Shown here piece after piece: positions 43,101-50,620 of a stretch of 64,000 bases of DNA. The position numbers and the translations under genes are program-made. The notes under the pieces are model-generated. The model was not told the DNA's origin and did not search any database. It saw only the letters and a program-made list of their open reading frames with translations. Position 1 is the stretch's first letter. Each line of letters opens with the position of its first letter. The stretch spans positions 25,353-89,352 of the forward strand of contig DATLFG010000008.1 in assembly GCA_035524955.1 (NCBI GenBank), written 5' to 3'. Source of the stretch: CAMLFJ01 sp035524955. Its GTDB lineage: Bacteria > Methylomirabilota > Methylomirabilia > Rokubacteriales > CSP1-6.

Positions 43101-44718
43101 CGACGCGCACCCGGCCTGCCTCGACCGCGACCTCGCCGATCTCGAGCGCCAGGGCGCCGGTGGTCGCGGTCGCCGGCTTCGCGGCGGCCGCCGAGGGCGG
43201 GGGCGTGGCCGCGGGCCGCAGCGATCGCACGACGTCCGCGATGGGGAAGCGGCCCGCGCGGTCCCGCTCGATGGTCACGCGGGGCCGGGCCAGGCGCAGG
43301 CGCTCCACGCGCACCCTCGGCCACTGCGCGTCGAGACCGGTCAGCTCCATCCGGTCGGCGGCGAGGAGCCGTCGCCGGCCCTCGCGCGTCCGGCCCTCGC
43401 TCGGGCCGCCGGGAGGCGGCGCGCCGTCGCCCGCGCGCGGCCCGTAGATGGTGGCGCCGTCGAGCGTGGCGCGCCCGCGCACCCGCGTGGTGACGCCGGC
43501 CCCGGCGGCCACGTCCACCGCGAGATCGGTCTCGATCATGCCGTTGAACTGCAGCGGAAGATCGAGATAGGGCGCCCAGAAGGCCAGGTCCACGCGGCTG
43601 ATCCGGGTGCGCAGCTCCGCGCCGAGCGGGGTGGCGCGCGCGGTGCCCTGCACGTCGAGCGCGCCGCCGCCCGGCAGCGCGGCGGTGAGGGCGACCCGGG
43701 CCGGCGCGCGACCGGACGCGTCGAGGCCGTCCACCACCAGCTTCAGGCGCTCCAGCTCGAAGCGATGGGTCTGGCCGGGCCGCGGGTCGTGCACGGTGGC
43801 GCGCCCGGTGACCTCGACGCGGCCCCGCGGCCGCCCGTCGGGGCCGTCCGCGGTGGTGAACGCGAAGGTCAGCGATGGGACGGTGACGAGTGAGGCATCG
43901 GCGCCGCGGCGGCGCATCACCAGATTGTCGAGCCGGGCCTGGCCGTCGAGCCGGAGGCCGTCCTGCGCGTCCGCGGTGGCGGTCAGCCCCGCCGAGACGA
44001 CGGCGCGCTCCAGCACTAGTGTGGCGTCGGGCGGCCGGTAGAGGTTGGCGAGCGTCGCGTCCATGTCGCGCAGGCTGACCCGCACGCGCCCGTGCATCGG
44101 CGCGAGCCGGACCTCGGACATCTCGACGGTCAGCGCCGCGCCGGCCACGGTGGTGGTCAGGCGGCCGCGGCCTCGCGGCTCCGGGTTCACGGTGGAGAGC
44201 AGGGCGGCCTCGATGGTGAGCGCGTCGGCCCGCCAGGTGCGGGGCGGGGTCAGGGTGCGGTCCTCGAACAGGATCGCGCCGCCGATGAGGGCAAAGCGAT
44301 CCAGCGTGACGGCGGCCGCCTGCGCGCGCGGCTCGGACGGGCGCAGCAGGTCGGAGACGTTCAGGACCCCGCCCCCGGTCCGCACGATGCGCACCCGGGG
44401 ATTGTCGAGCGCGAGGTCCTCGATCCAGAGGTGGCCGCGCAGCAGCGCGCCCGGCCGGAAGCGCGCCTCGAGCCGGTCGAGCTCGGCGAGCGGCGGGCCC
44501 GGCTCCCGATCGGCCAGGCGAAGCCCGGCGATGCGCAGCCGCCCGGCGCGCAGGTCGAGATCGAACTCGCGCATGGTCAGCGTGCGCCCGGTCTGAGTCT
44601 CGACCTGCCAGACCACCACCCGGCGCACCAGGCCCGGCAGCGCGAGCCAGGCCGCGGTCGCCGAGACGAGCAGCATGCCGACAACGACGATGGTGACGAT
44701 GAGGCGGCGTCGGGTCAC
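40108..44718 (-). CDS. Giant AsmA/DUF748-like envelope protein with internal repeats
   Basis: A 1536-residue protein with one N-terminal membrane anchor (LIVTIVVVGMLLVSATAAWL) and a long periplasmic part of beta-rich modules. The N-terminal third is AsmA-like. Four module ends share the pattern LDAQWPRVRVERLRLARP, LDYTWPATASIERAHMKKSW, IDYTWPATMVVEIARLQKPW and LDADWPRRVTAERVTLDRPW, each followed by an ERxxDGxxPI/L segment. The last 350 residues are DUF748-like (FPLTRVNPYSNKLIGWIA) and end in an OmpA/MotB-like region (PVYFEAGSTSFTRGFDRHAE). GTG start at 44718. Known AsmA/TamB relatives form lipid-transfer grooves; that role here is inference. Confidence 0.85.
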   Translation of the reverse strand: MTRRRLIVTIVVVGMLLVSATAAWLALPGLVRRVVVWQVETQTGRTLTMREFDLDLRAGRLRIAGLRLADREPGPPLAELDRLEARFRPGALLRGHLWIEDLALDNPRVRIVRTGGGVLNVSDLLRPSEPRAQAAAVTLDRFALIGGAILFEDRTLTPPRTWRADALTIEAALLSTVNPEPRGRGRLTTTVAGAALTVEMSEVRLAPMHGRVRVSLRDMDATLANLYRPPDATLVLERAVVSAGLTATADAQDGLRLDGQARLDNLVMRRRGADASLVTVPSLTFAFTTADGPDGRPRGRVEVTGRATVHDPRPGQTHRFELERLKLVVDGLDASGRAPARVALTAALPGGGALDVQGTARATPLGAELRTRISRVDLAFWAPYLDLPLQFNGMIETDLAVDVAAGAGVTTRVRGRATLDGATIYGPRAGDGAPPPGGPSEGRTREGRRRLLAADRMELTGLDAQWPRVRVERLRLARPRVTIERDRAGRFPIADVVRSLRPAATPPPSAAAAKPATATTGALALEIGEVAVEAGRVRVDDASVTPPARLRVGPIALTANDVTWPGRQPARVRFSAGAPEAGTFEAEGTVALDPVRFELRARVAGVTLAPYRPYVPLTARLQGRLEADMALRGQLGETIELNARGTAALSDLSFSDGDRPVLTVGRIETVGLDYTWPATASIERAHMKKSWVHIERRADGTLPIAALFGPVRPAPGPAAPAPPAPSTPPAPSAPPAAAAPGPATVAVREAVFEDGSATIVDAAVSPAARLEVTGMRLAAQDFHWPARGAIPVQLDLSTPGAGTLAAKGQLDLTARTLEAQVTPSGMDLSPVRPYLPVRGRIAGTASGNLQVKATLDPLTITARGAATLADLAIADGDRPVATAARLETTGIDYTWPATMVVEIARLQKPWAQIERAADGSFPITALLTPAPPSAPPAPGGRAPKVTVDVRVRRAAVEGGVIAIVDGALTPPGRIQLKGASLHIENLGWPAREASQVTLRTETATGGHLEAQGQLRVDARAVDMQVAATQLDLATMQAFLPSRGTIEGKMDADLRVRGTLAPLAVAVTGRLAFDDPTFGDGQRMLAYIKRVDVARLDADWPRRVTAERVTLDRPWVLLEREEDGTVPLLGLLMAGRSAPNAAPAPPAAPGAGDRVTTAPVVTVGAFAVEEGFVRFVDRTTTPAFAEEASRIALTGRGLGTAPDSRGQVAMNGRLTGGAPFEIKGTLGALGGPLNLELDGKLTDFPLTRVNPYSNKLIGWIARRGAFGATVRYRVTDNRIEATNDLLIGQPEYAPSRRGDEVRERVGVPFGMLVSLLKNARGEIRLSVPVSGDLASRQLDLSDAFWAAMRETAISVLALPVSWVGKIFYTEDARIETVRIWPVYFEAGSTSFTRGFDRHAERLATFLRDAPGVTLAMKAVHTVEDIVALKREAVRQRIDAAAREPGQTPEGVAARLFADRFPDQAPPPGLEALVTELVRAEPNPDAAARDLAARRMDTTRARLEAAKGAANAERLRVTEGVVPVEASGQGRIEFEIVP

Positions 44719-44767
44719 GGCCTCAGTATGCCTTGCCGCCGGCCGTCCGTCAGCCCGGCGGGGCGAT

Positions 44768-45703
44768 TCAGCGGAAGGCGGGGGCGATCTCCGCGATGAA
44801 GCGGTCCAGATCCCGCCGCAGCTCCGGCAGGGGCCGGAACAGCGTCGGGATGAACAGGGTGTCCACCCGCGCGGCCCGCAGCTCGGCCAGCGTGGCCCGG
44901 ATCTGCTCGGGAGTGCCGGCCAGGCAGGTGTCGCGCGCGTCCGCCGCGTGGCGCCCCATGCGGGAGCCGATCGTCTCGGCGAGGCCGTCCACCTCGGCCT
45001 TTCTGTCGGTGATCAGCAGGGCCATGTTGGCCGAGCGGCGGATGGTCCCGGGGTCCCGCCCGACCGCCGCGCAGTGCTCGTCGAGGATGCGGCCCTTGTG
45101 GGTCAGCACCTTGGGCCCGCCCCAGACGTTCCAGTGATCGGCGCGGCGGGCCACGGTGCGGAGCGTCACCTTCTCCCCGCCGCCGCCGATCATCAGCTCG
45201 GGGTGAGGGGTCTGCACCGGCTTGGGCTGGAGCGGGGCGTTGGAGAGCGTGTAGTAGCGGCCCTTGAAATCGCTGCGAGGCTCGGTCCACAGCGATTTCA
45301 GCACCTGGCAGGCCTCGTCGAGACGCTCGAGACGCTCGCGCATCGTGTAGAAGGGGATGCCGTAGGCCTCGTGCTCGTTCTCCTGCCAGCCCGCGCCGAG
45401 CCCGAGCAGGAGCCGGCCGCCGGAGATGATGTCCACCTGCGCGGCCATCTTCGCCACCACCGCCGGGTGGCGATAGGTATTGCCGAGCACGATGGTGCCG
45501 ACCTGGATGCGCGGCACCAGCGCGGAGAGCGCGGTGAGCGTGCTCCAGCCCTCGAGCATCGCGCCCTCGCGCTCCGTCGTGTTCGGCATGAAGTGGTCGG
45601 TCACGCAGGCCACGTCCCACCGGGTGGCCTCCACGTGCTTCCACAGCTCGAGAACACCCGGCCACGTCTGGTTCCCCATGCTCGTGAAGATGCCGAAGCG
45701 CAT
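44768..45703 (-). CDS. LLM class F420-dependent oxidoreductase (TIGR03560-like)
   Basis: A 311-residue luciferase-like protein, starting MRFGIFTSMGNQTWPGVLEL. DVACVTDHFMPNTTEREGAM, GTIVLGNTYRHPAVVAKMAA, GGRLLLGLGAGWQENEHEAY and HPELMIGGGGEKVTLRTVAR are the usual cofactor-binding and barrel blocks. The ATG at 45703 follows AGAGGGAG; the longer frame enters the inverted-repeat element and is rejected. It converges on no gene: the AsmA-like gene lies downstream on the same strand 49 bases away. Confidence 0.88.
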   Translation of the reverse strand: MRFGIFTSMGNQTWPGVLELWKHVEATRWDVACVTDHFMPNTTEREGAMLEGWSTLTALSALVPRIQVGTIVLGNTYRHPAVVAKMAAQVDIISGGRLLLGLGAGWQENEHEAYGIPFYTMRERLERLDEACQVLKSLWTEPRSDFKGRYYTLSNAPLQPKPVQTPHPELMIGGGGEKVTLRTVARRADHWNVWGGPKVLTHKGRILDEHCAAVGRDPGTIRRSANMALLITDRKAEVDGLAETIGSRMGRHAADARDTCLAGTPEQIRATLAELRAARVDTLFIPTLFRPLPELRRDLDRFIAEIAPAFR

Positions 45704-45745
45704 CGCGATCTCCCTCTGGCTGGCTCTATGGATGGACGCGCGAGG

Positions 45746-45972
45746 CGCGAACACCTCGGGCGGGGGCCACCGGTGCCTGGCGCCCCCAGGGCTCGCCTCG
45801 ACGCCGCAGCTCGCTCGGACGGAGCGAGCGCGACCCCCCATCCCCCAGAGGGGGCGGCGCGAGGGCTGCCGACCCTCGGCGGCGCGCTCGCTCCGTCACT
45901 GCGCTTCGCGCGGCGCTACGGCTCGCCCTGAGGGGCGCCAGGCACCGGTGGCCCCCGCCCGAGGTGTTCGCG
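45746..45972. repeat. 227-bp element with perfect 41-bp terminal inverted repeats
   Basis: Left arm 45746-45786 and right arm 45932-45972 are exact reverse complements over 41 bp (left starts CGCGAACACCTCGGGCGGGG). Inside, homology between the halves continues imperfectly, including GACGGAGCGAGCGCG inverted exactly, down to a centre with two small hairpins (CCCCCAGAGGGGG and GAGGG-CTGCCGA-CCCTC). No open frame resembles a protein. It occupies most of the space between the LLM and SDR genes. It could be a MITE-like non-autonomous element or a structured RNA. Confidence 0.85.
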
Positions 45973-45999
45973 TGATCGGTGATGTCCACTTGTGGTCGG

Positions 46000-46833
46000 T
46001 TAGTGCTCGGTCTGGGACTCGCGGGCGGGCCCGACCAGGGTGGCGCCGCCGTCCACCACCAGGACGTGGCCCGTGATGTAGCGGGCGTGGCCCGACAGCA
46101 GGAAGCGCGCGGCCTGGCCGATGTCCCAGCCGGTGCCCTCGCGGGCGAGCACGGACGCGCGCCGCCGCTGGTCGCGCGCCGCGGGGGTCATGCCGCGCGC
46201 GTAGACCATCGGGGTGTACACGGGCCCGGGGGCGATGCAGTTGACGCGGATGCCGTCGGAGCCGTGGTCCACCGCCATCGCGCGGCTGAGCGCGATCACC
46301 GCGCCCTTGGAGGCCGAGTACGTCGTGAGGCCGCGCGGGCGCAGGGCCGAGATCGAGGAGATGTTGACGATGGCGCCCCCCAGGGCGGTGCGGATCATCT
46401 CGGGGATCGCGGCCCGGGAGGCGAGGAACATGGTCTCGACGTTGACCTGCATGACCCGCCGCCAGGTGTCGGGCTTCTCCTCCACCACGCTACCCTTGCT
46501 GCCGATGCCCACGTTGTTGATCAGGAAGTCGAGCCGGCCGTAGCGGCCGACCGCCTCGCGGGCCATCGCCGTGCACTGCGCCTCGTCGGTGACGTCCACC
46601 GCGAGGGCGGAGGCCTTTCCGCCTTCGCCGGTGATCATCTCGACGGTGCGCTTGGCGAGGCCCTCGTCCCGGTCCACGACCAGGACGGCGGTGCCGCTCC
46701 GCGCCAGCAGGATGCAGGCGGCGCGCCCGTTGCCGATGCCGTCGCCGGCGGCTCCGCCGCCGGTCACGATGGCCACCCGGCCCGCCAGTCCCAGGTCGTC
46801 CTCGGGCCGCGTCGCGGTGATTGTCGTGGTCAT
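46000..46833 (-). CDS. SDR family oxidoreductase
   Basis: A 277-residue short-chain dehydrogenase. Cofactor motif VAIVTGGGAAGDGIGNGRAA, the NNVG loop in LDFLINNVGIGSKGS, catalytic Ser in IVNISSISALRPRG and Tyr/Lys in TYSASKGAVIALS, then IAPGPVYTPM. All catalytic residues are present. The glycine loop is longer than usual (GGGAAGDGIGNG), as in some dehydrogenases with a bound insertion. ATG at 46833. Downstream of the MBL gene by 59 bases. Substrate unknown. Confidence 0.92.
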   Translation of the reverse strand: MTTTITATRPEDDLGLAGRVAIVTGGGAAGDGIGNGRAACILLARSGTAVLVVDRDEGLAKRTVEMITGEGGKASALAVDVTDEAQCTAMAREAVGRYGRLDFLINNVGIGSKGSVVEEKPDTWRRVMQVNVETMFLASRAAIPEMIRTALGGAIVNISSISALRPRGLTTYSASKGAVIALSRAMAVDHGSDGIRVNCIAPGPVYTPMVYARGMTPAARDQRRRASVLAREGTGWDIGQAARFLLSGHARYITGHVLVVDGGATLVGPARESQTEH

Positions 46834-46892
46834 GGCAGGCCAGCCTTTCGTGAGGAGATCAGAGCAGGGTCTCGAGCACCGGAGGCCTGGGC

Positions 46893-47663
46893 CTAGGCGA
46901 TGGCGGCCGGCGCCCGGGGCGTGGCCTGCCACTGCGCGGGGTCGTGACCGAAGAAGACGGCGGCGCCCGCGTCCCGCAGGCGCCGCAGGGTCGCCAGCGA
47001 CTCGCGCATGATGGGGCCATTCCACAGGATGCGCGGCAGCACGTCGCGATCCATGTTCTCCCGCGTGTAGCAGGCGTCCGCGGCGCAGACCATCTCTCCA
47101 CCTTTGCCCGGGCGCACGCGCAGGGACTGGTGCCCGGGGGTGTGGCCGAAGGTGGGGAAGAGGATCACGCGGCCGTCGCCGAACACGTCATGCTCACCGT
47201 CAACGAGCCGGTAGTCCAGCGGGTGGTCGAAGTCGAGCGGGCTCGGGTTGTAGCCGGGGGCGAAGCCGGGCCGCCGCGCCGCTTCCATCTCCGCCTTCTG
47301 CACCAGGAACGTCGCGCGCGGGAAGAACTCGTTGCCGCCGCAGTGATCGAAGTGCAGATGCGAGTTGGCCACGAAGCGGATGTCGTCGGGTCCGAGGCCG
47401 AGCAGGGCGAGCTGGGGCACCACGTCCTCGCCCTCCCGCGACTTCACGACGAGCCGCCTGGCCCGCTCCGCCCCCATGCGCCCGATCGGATCCACGCGGG
47501 CCTGCGCGTGAACGCCGGTGTCGAAGAGGAGTCGGCCGCGCGGGTGCGCGACCAGGATGCTCATCACCGGCACCGTCCACGGCTGCCCGGGGGGCAGGTC
47601 GTCCAGCATGCTGGCCCGATCGAGCTCGATGTAGCCGCCGCAGAGCGCGAAGAGCTGGATCAC
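46893..47663 (-). CDS. MBL-fold metallo-hydrolase (AHL lactonase-like)
   Basis: About 256 residues; metallo-beta-lactamase fold close to the N-acyl-homoserine lactonase group. Metal motif NSHLHFDHCGGNEFFPR, then LFPTFGHTPGHQSLRV with the next His and VCAADACYTRENMD with the bridging Asp. The N-terminal VIQLFALCGGYIELDRASML resembles AiiA-type openings, which argues for the GTG at 47663; an ATG at 47711 would add 16 residues. No signal peptide. Could quench quorum signals or open other lactones; specificity is not readable. Confidence 0.85.
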   Translation of the reverse strand: MIQLFALCGGYIELDRASMLDDLPPGQPWTVPVMSILVAHPRGRLLFDTGVHAQARVDPIGRMGAERARRLVVKSREGEDVVPQLALLGLGPDDIRFVANSHLHFDHCGGNEFFPRATFLVQKAEMEAARRPGFAPGYNPSPLDFDHPLDYRLVDGEHDVFGDGRVILFPTFGHTPGHQSLRVRPGKGGEMVCAADACYTRENMDRDVLPRILWNGPIMRESLATLRRLRDAGAAVFFGHDPAQWQATPRAPAAIA

Positions 47664-47765
47664 GGCGGGTACGATAGCCCGTCTCGGGGCCGTTGTCAGG
47701 TGGAAACGCATCCGCCGGCATGGGCGGAAGGTCGCCCGCGCGCTCCCGGCGCCCGCGCTGGACCC

Positions 47766-48383
47766 CTACCCCCGGTAGTTCTCGTTCGGCCGCTTCATCT
47801 CGAAGATGTCGTGGACGTACGTGTACTGGTGGCCGGCGAGGCGGCCGACCGGCTTGAGCCGCGCGATGTCGATGCGCCCGGTGGCCGCGTCGTAGACGTC
47901 GTCGCGGACGTGGAAGTACACGATCTCACCGAGCACGAGATTGTGCGGGCCGCGGCCCACCGGGATGATCCGGGCCACGCGGCACTCGAGGCTCACCGGG
48001 GCCTGGACCACGCGAGGCGCGCGCACCCGGACCCCGGGGGCGGCGGTGAGACCGGTGAGCGCGAACTCGTCCACCTCGGGCGGGTACTCGCCCGAGGTGA
48101 GATTCATCTGGTCGGCCCGGTCGTCGTCCACGATGTTGATCACGAAGTCACCGGTGTGCTCGGCGTTCCGCACCGTATCCTTGCGGTCTCGCGCCCGCGG
48201 GCCCGAGGAGAACGCGATGGTCGGCGGGTCCTGGCAGACCCCCATGAAGAAGCTGAAGGGGGCGAGATTGTTGACGCCGTCCGCGCCCACCGTGGAGACC
48301 CACGCGATGGGCCGCGGGACCACGCAGCCGATCAGCAGCTTGTAGGTGGACTCGGACTTCATGGTCTGCGGATCGAGCTCCAT
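47766..48383 (-). CDS. Flavin reductase family protein (FMN-binding split barrel)
   Basis: A 205-residue flavoprotein that reduces FMN with NAD(P)H for partner monooxygenases. Blocks: GCVVPRPIAWVSTVGADGVN, NLAPFSFFMGVCQDPPTIAF and DTVRNAEHTGDFVINIVDDD. Full length for the family. GGAGGAGACATCTCC precedes the ATG at 48383, a strong SD. Head of the small minus-strand group with the MBL and SDR genes. It could serve the LLM or HsaA-like monooxygenases in the window; this is inference. Confidence 0.9.
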   Translation of the reverse strand: MELDPQTMKSESTYKLLIGCVVPRPIAWVSTVGADGVNNLAPFSFFMGVCQDPPTIAFSSGPRARDRKDTVRNAEHTGDFVINIVDDDRADQMNLTSGEYPPEVDEFALTGLTAAPGVRVRAPRVVQAPVSLECRVARIIPVGRGPHNLVLGEIVYFHVRDDVYDAATGRIDIARLKPVGRLAGHQYTYVHDIFEMKRPNENYRG

Positions 48384-48500
48384 GGAGATGTCTCCTCCCG
48401 GGACGAGGGTGACTTTACCGCCGCGCGACGAGCTTGCGCCAGCCGCCGGCCGTCAGCAAGCGCCGGCCGGACGGGACCGATCTTTTAAAACCGCGCCGTG

Positions 48501-48506
48501 TATGCT
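48501..48506 (+). promoter_or_regulatory. Extended -10 TG-TATGCT of the small peptide operon
   Basis: CGTGTATGCTAAATTG lies just after TTTTAAAA, a rare AT-rich patch in this genome. It overlaps the GTG at 48498, so that longer start for the peptide gene is unlikely. No clear -35. Confidence 0.5.
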
Positions 48507-48560
48507 AAATTGAGCTTCCTGGCCCATCGAGTTCGTGGCCGGAAAAGTCGAGGTCGGGGC

Positions 48561-48782
48561 GTGGCGAGCAAGGGCATCCAGGACCTGGTCGGACAGGTGA
48601 TGATCGACAAGGAGTTCCTCGCCGAGCTCCTGCGCGAGCCGGCGCAGGTGCTGGCCAGCTTCGACCTGACCCCGGACGAGCGCGCCGCCATCATGCAAGC
48701 CCTGGGCAGCACGTCCAACGTCTCGGACCGGGATCGGGCGCGCGCCCTGCAGAACGTCATGCTCAAGCGCTGGGCCACCTGA
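48561..48782 (+). CDS. Small leader-like peptide (Nif11/Franean1_4349-like RiPP precursor candidate)
   Basis: A 73-residue peptide if started at the GTG at 48561 (VASKGIQDLVGQVMIDKEFL); an in-frame TTG at 48510 would give 90. The segment DKEFLAELLREPAQVLASFD plus LTPDERAAIMQAL is the helical pattern of Nif11, LigA and Franean1_4349-type leader peptides, where residues before a core are recognised by modifying enzymes. The tail GSTSNVSDRDRARALQNVML has no Cys and few Ser/Thr, so a classical lanthipeptide core is absent. It is followed by the cyclic-nucleotide-binding protein (26 bases) and the PqqD/M50-like protein. Precursor function is inference. Confidence 0.65.
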   Translation: MASKGIQDLVGQVMIDKEFLAELLREPAQVLASFDLTPDERAAIMQALGSTSNVSDRDRARALQNVMLKRWAT

Positions 48783-48808
48783 TGCGGGCGCCCTCGGGAC
48801 GGAGCTGA

Positions 48809-49309
48809 GTGGCCAGCCTCCCCGAGATCGGCTTCCTGCGCCGGGTGCTGTACTTCAAGGACGTCGAAGAGTCCGTCCTCCTCGCCCTCTGGCCCAGCTT
48901 CCGCGAGCGTCGACTCAAGAAGGGCGACGTGCTGTTCCGCGCGGGCGATGCGGGCGAGGAGTTGTTCCTGATCCGGGACGGCAGCATCGTGGTCTCCAAG
49001 CCGGTTACCGGCCGGGTGGAGCAGGTGCTCTCGCGGCTCGCCGCCGGCGAGGTCTTCGGCGAGATGAGCGTCTTCGGCGACGAGCGGCGCCGTTCGGCGA
49101 CCTGCCAGGCCGAGATCGACACGATGCTCTACAGCCTCGACCGCGACAGCCTCAATCGCTTCGTGACGGGTAGCCCGCTCGCCGCGGCCAAGTTCTTCCA
49201 GCAGATGGCACAGGTCGCCTTCAAGCGCCTGCGCGACTCGTCCGACCTGGTGGCCGAAGTCACCCGCTGGGGGCTGGAGGCGACGGGTCTCGACATCGAG
49301 CACAAGTAG
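48809..49309 (+). CDS. Cyclic nucleotide-binding domain protein
   Basis: A 166-residue single cNMP-binding domain of the CRP/PKA type without DNA-binding helix. LRRVLYFKDVEESVLLALWP is the opening, KKGDVLFRAGDAGEELFLIR the beta-barrel start, and GEVFGEMSVFGDERRRSATC the phosphate-binding cassette with the Gly-Glu and Arg positions. The C-terminal helix continues about 35 residues. GTG start with GGAG upstream. Sits between the peptide gene and the membrane protein, suggesting a ligand-controlled or scaffold subunit. Related domains occur fused to peptide-export ABC proteins in NHLP-type systems. Confidence 0.88.
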   Translation: MASLPEIGFLRRVLYFKDVEESVLLALWPSFRERRLKKGDVLFRAGDAGEELFLIRDGSIVVSKPVTGRVEQVLSRLAAGEVFGEMSVFGDERRRSATCQAEIDTMLYSLDRDSLNRFVTGSPLAAAKFFQQMAQVAFKRLRDSSDLVAEVTRWGLEATGLDIEHK

Positions 49310-49327
49310 GGGGACCGGAGCTCGATC

Positions 49328-50581
49328 GTGAGCGAGGTTCCCGACAAGACCGTGGAAGGCAGGCCGAAGCGCACGCGCATCGAGCTGCTGGTCCGCGAGC
49401 AGGACGGCGACGGGTTCGAGACGCGGGAGATCCCCAGCGCGGTCGCCTACCTCCACAGCCGGCCCCACCGCATCCCCGACGCGGACTGGGAGCTGGCGCG
49501 GCTCCCCTACGCGCCGCAGGGCGTCGTCACCTACGCGCTGAAGAACCGGCGCACCGAGCAGATCATCCAGATCACCGAGACCGAGAAGTTCCTGTGGGGG
49601 CAGATGGACGGCCGCGCCTCGCTCCAGGAGATCGCGACCTCGTACCTGCTCCACTTCGGCTCCTTCGACTTCGAGATCATCCCGACCCTGATCGTGAAGC
49701 TGCTGCGCGCCGACCTGCTGACGATGCGGCCGGTTTCGCGCCTGCGGGCGGTGCTGGCCCGCAACCGGCGCAACCCGGCCGCCCGCGCGATGGAGGGCAC
49801 GCTCCACGCGCTCGAGCGCCTGACCGTGACGAGCCGGCGCTCGCACCAGTTCTTCGAGCGCATGTACCGTTACGGCGGCTTCCTGCTCTTCACGCCGTGG
49901 GCCATCGTGCTGCTCGTCCTGATGGTGGGGCTCGGCACCGTCAGCGGCGTCAAGATCTGGAACAATCTGGGCGAGGTGACCAAGGGGCTCGCGAGCCACC
50001 CGCTGATCGCGATCCTGCTCGTGAAGATCGTGTTCTGGCTCACCGTGATCAACCACCAGATCATCCACGCGCTCGCCTGCATCCACTACAAGCGGCGGGT
50101 GCGCGAGTTCGGCTTCACGATCCTGCACGGCTTCATCCCGACCTTCTATGCCGACGTCACCGACATCTTCATGGCCACCCGCCGCGCGCGGGTGGTCAAC
50201 TCGGTGGCGGGGCCGCTCTTCCACCTCTTCCTGGGCGGCTTCTGCTTCTGGATCGCCACCCTGCTCGAGCCCGGCCTCATGCAGGGCTTCATCGCGGCCT
50301 CCGCCATCCTCCAGATCCAGTCGTTCCTCATCTGCCTCTACCCGTTCTGGTTTCTGGAGATGGACGGCTACCACATCCTGGTCGAGGTGGTCGGCGTGCC
50401 CACCCTGAACCACGACTCGGTGCGTTTCGTGCGCGAGTCGCTCTGGCGGCGGGTCCGCACCGTCACCCGCCTCACCCGCCACGAGACGATCTGCCTCGCC
50501 TACTTCGTGCTCTCCCTCGTCTCGATCGCGGGCTTCGTGCTCCTGAACGTCTGGCTGCTCACGAGCGCGGGCGGGTCGTAG
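49328..50581 (+). CDS. PqqD-like recognition domain fused to an M50-like membrane protein
   Basis: A 417-residue protein. Residues about 60-135 are winged-helix PqqD/RRE-like (TEKFLWGQMDGRASLQEIAT then HFGSFDFEIIPTLIVKLLRA), a fold that binds RiPP leader peptides. The rest has five or six membrane segments resembling YydH/site-2-protease-like transporters. NHQIIH (243-247) replaces the zinc motif HExxH, with Gln for Glu, while EMDGYH keeps the second-site Asp (346). So proteolysis may be lost. GTG start, GGAG upstream, 18 bases after the cNMP gene. Predicted to recognise and move or process the small peptide encoded first in the operon. Confidence 0.72.
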   Translation: MSEVPDKTVEGRPKRTRIELLVREQDGDGFETREIPSAVAYLHSRPHRIPDADWELARLPYAPQGVVTYALKNRRTEQIIQITETEKFLWGQMDGRASLQEIATSYLLHFGSFDFEIIPTLIVKLLRADLLTMRPVSRLRAVLARNRRNPAARAMEGTLHALERLTVTSRRSHQFFERMYRYGGFLLFTPWAIVLLVLMVGLGTVSGVKIWNNLGEVTKGLASHPLIAILLVKIVFWLTVINHQIIHALACIHYKRRVREFGFTILHGFIPTFYADVTDIFMATRRARVVNSVAGPLFHLFLGGFCFWIATLLEPGLMQGFIAASAILQIQSFLICLYPFWFLEMDGYHILVEVVGVPTLNHDSVRFVRESLWRRVRTVTRLTRHETICLAYFVLSLVSIAGFVLLNVWLLTSAGGS

Positions 50582-50620
50582 GCGGTCGGTCGCTGGGCCT
50601 GCTGATCTCCGTCTAAATCC

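Noticed and set aside
40462..43893. 1143-residue plus-strand frame
   Set aside because: Antisense to the AsmA/DUF748-like gene; composition is Arg/Gly/His-rich with no motif, as expected for the complement of a GC-rich gene.
48498..48560. Longer peptide start at GTG 48498
   Set aside because: The GTG lies in the candidate -10 TGTATGCT, so a message would not include it.
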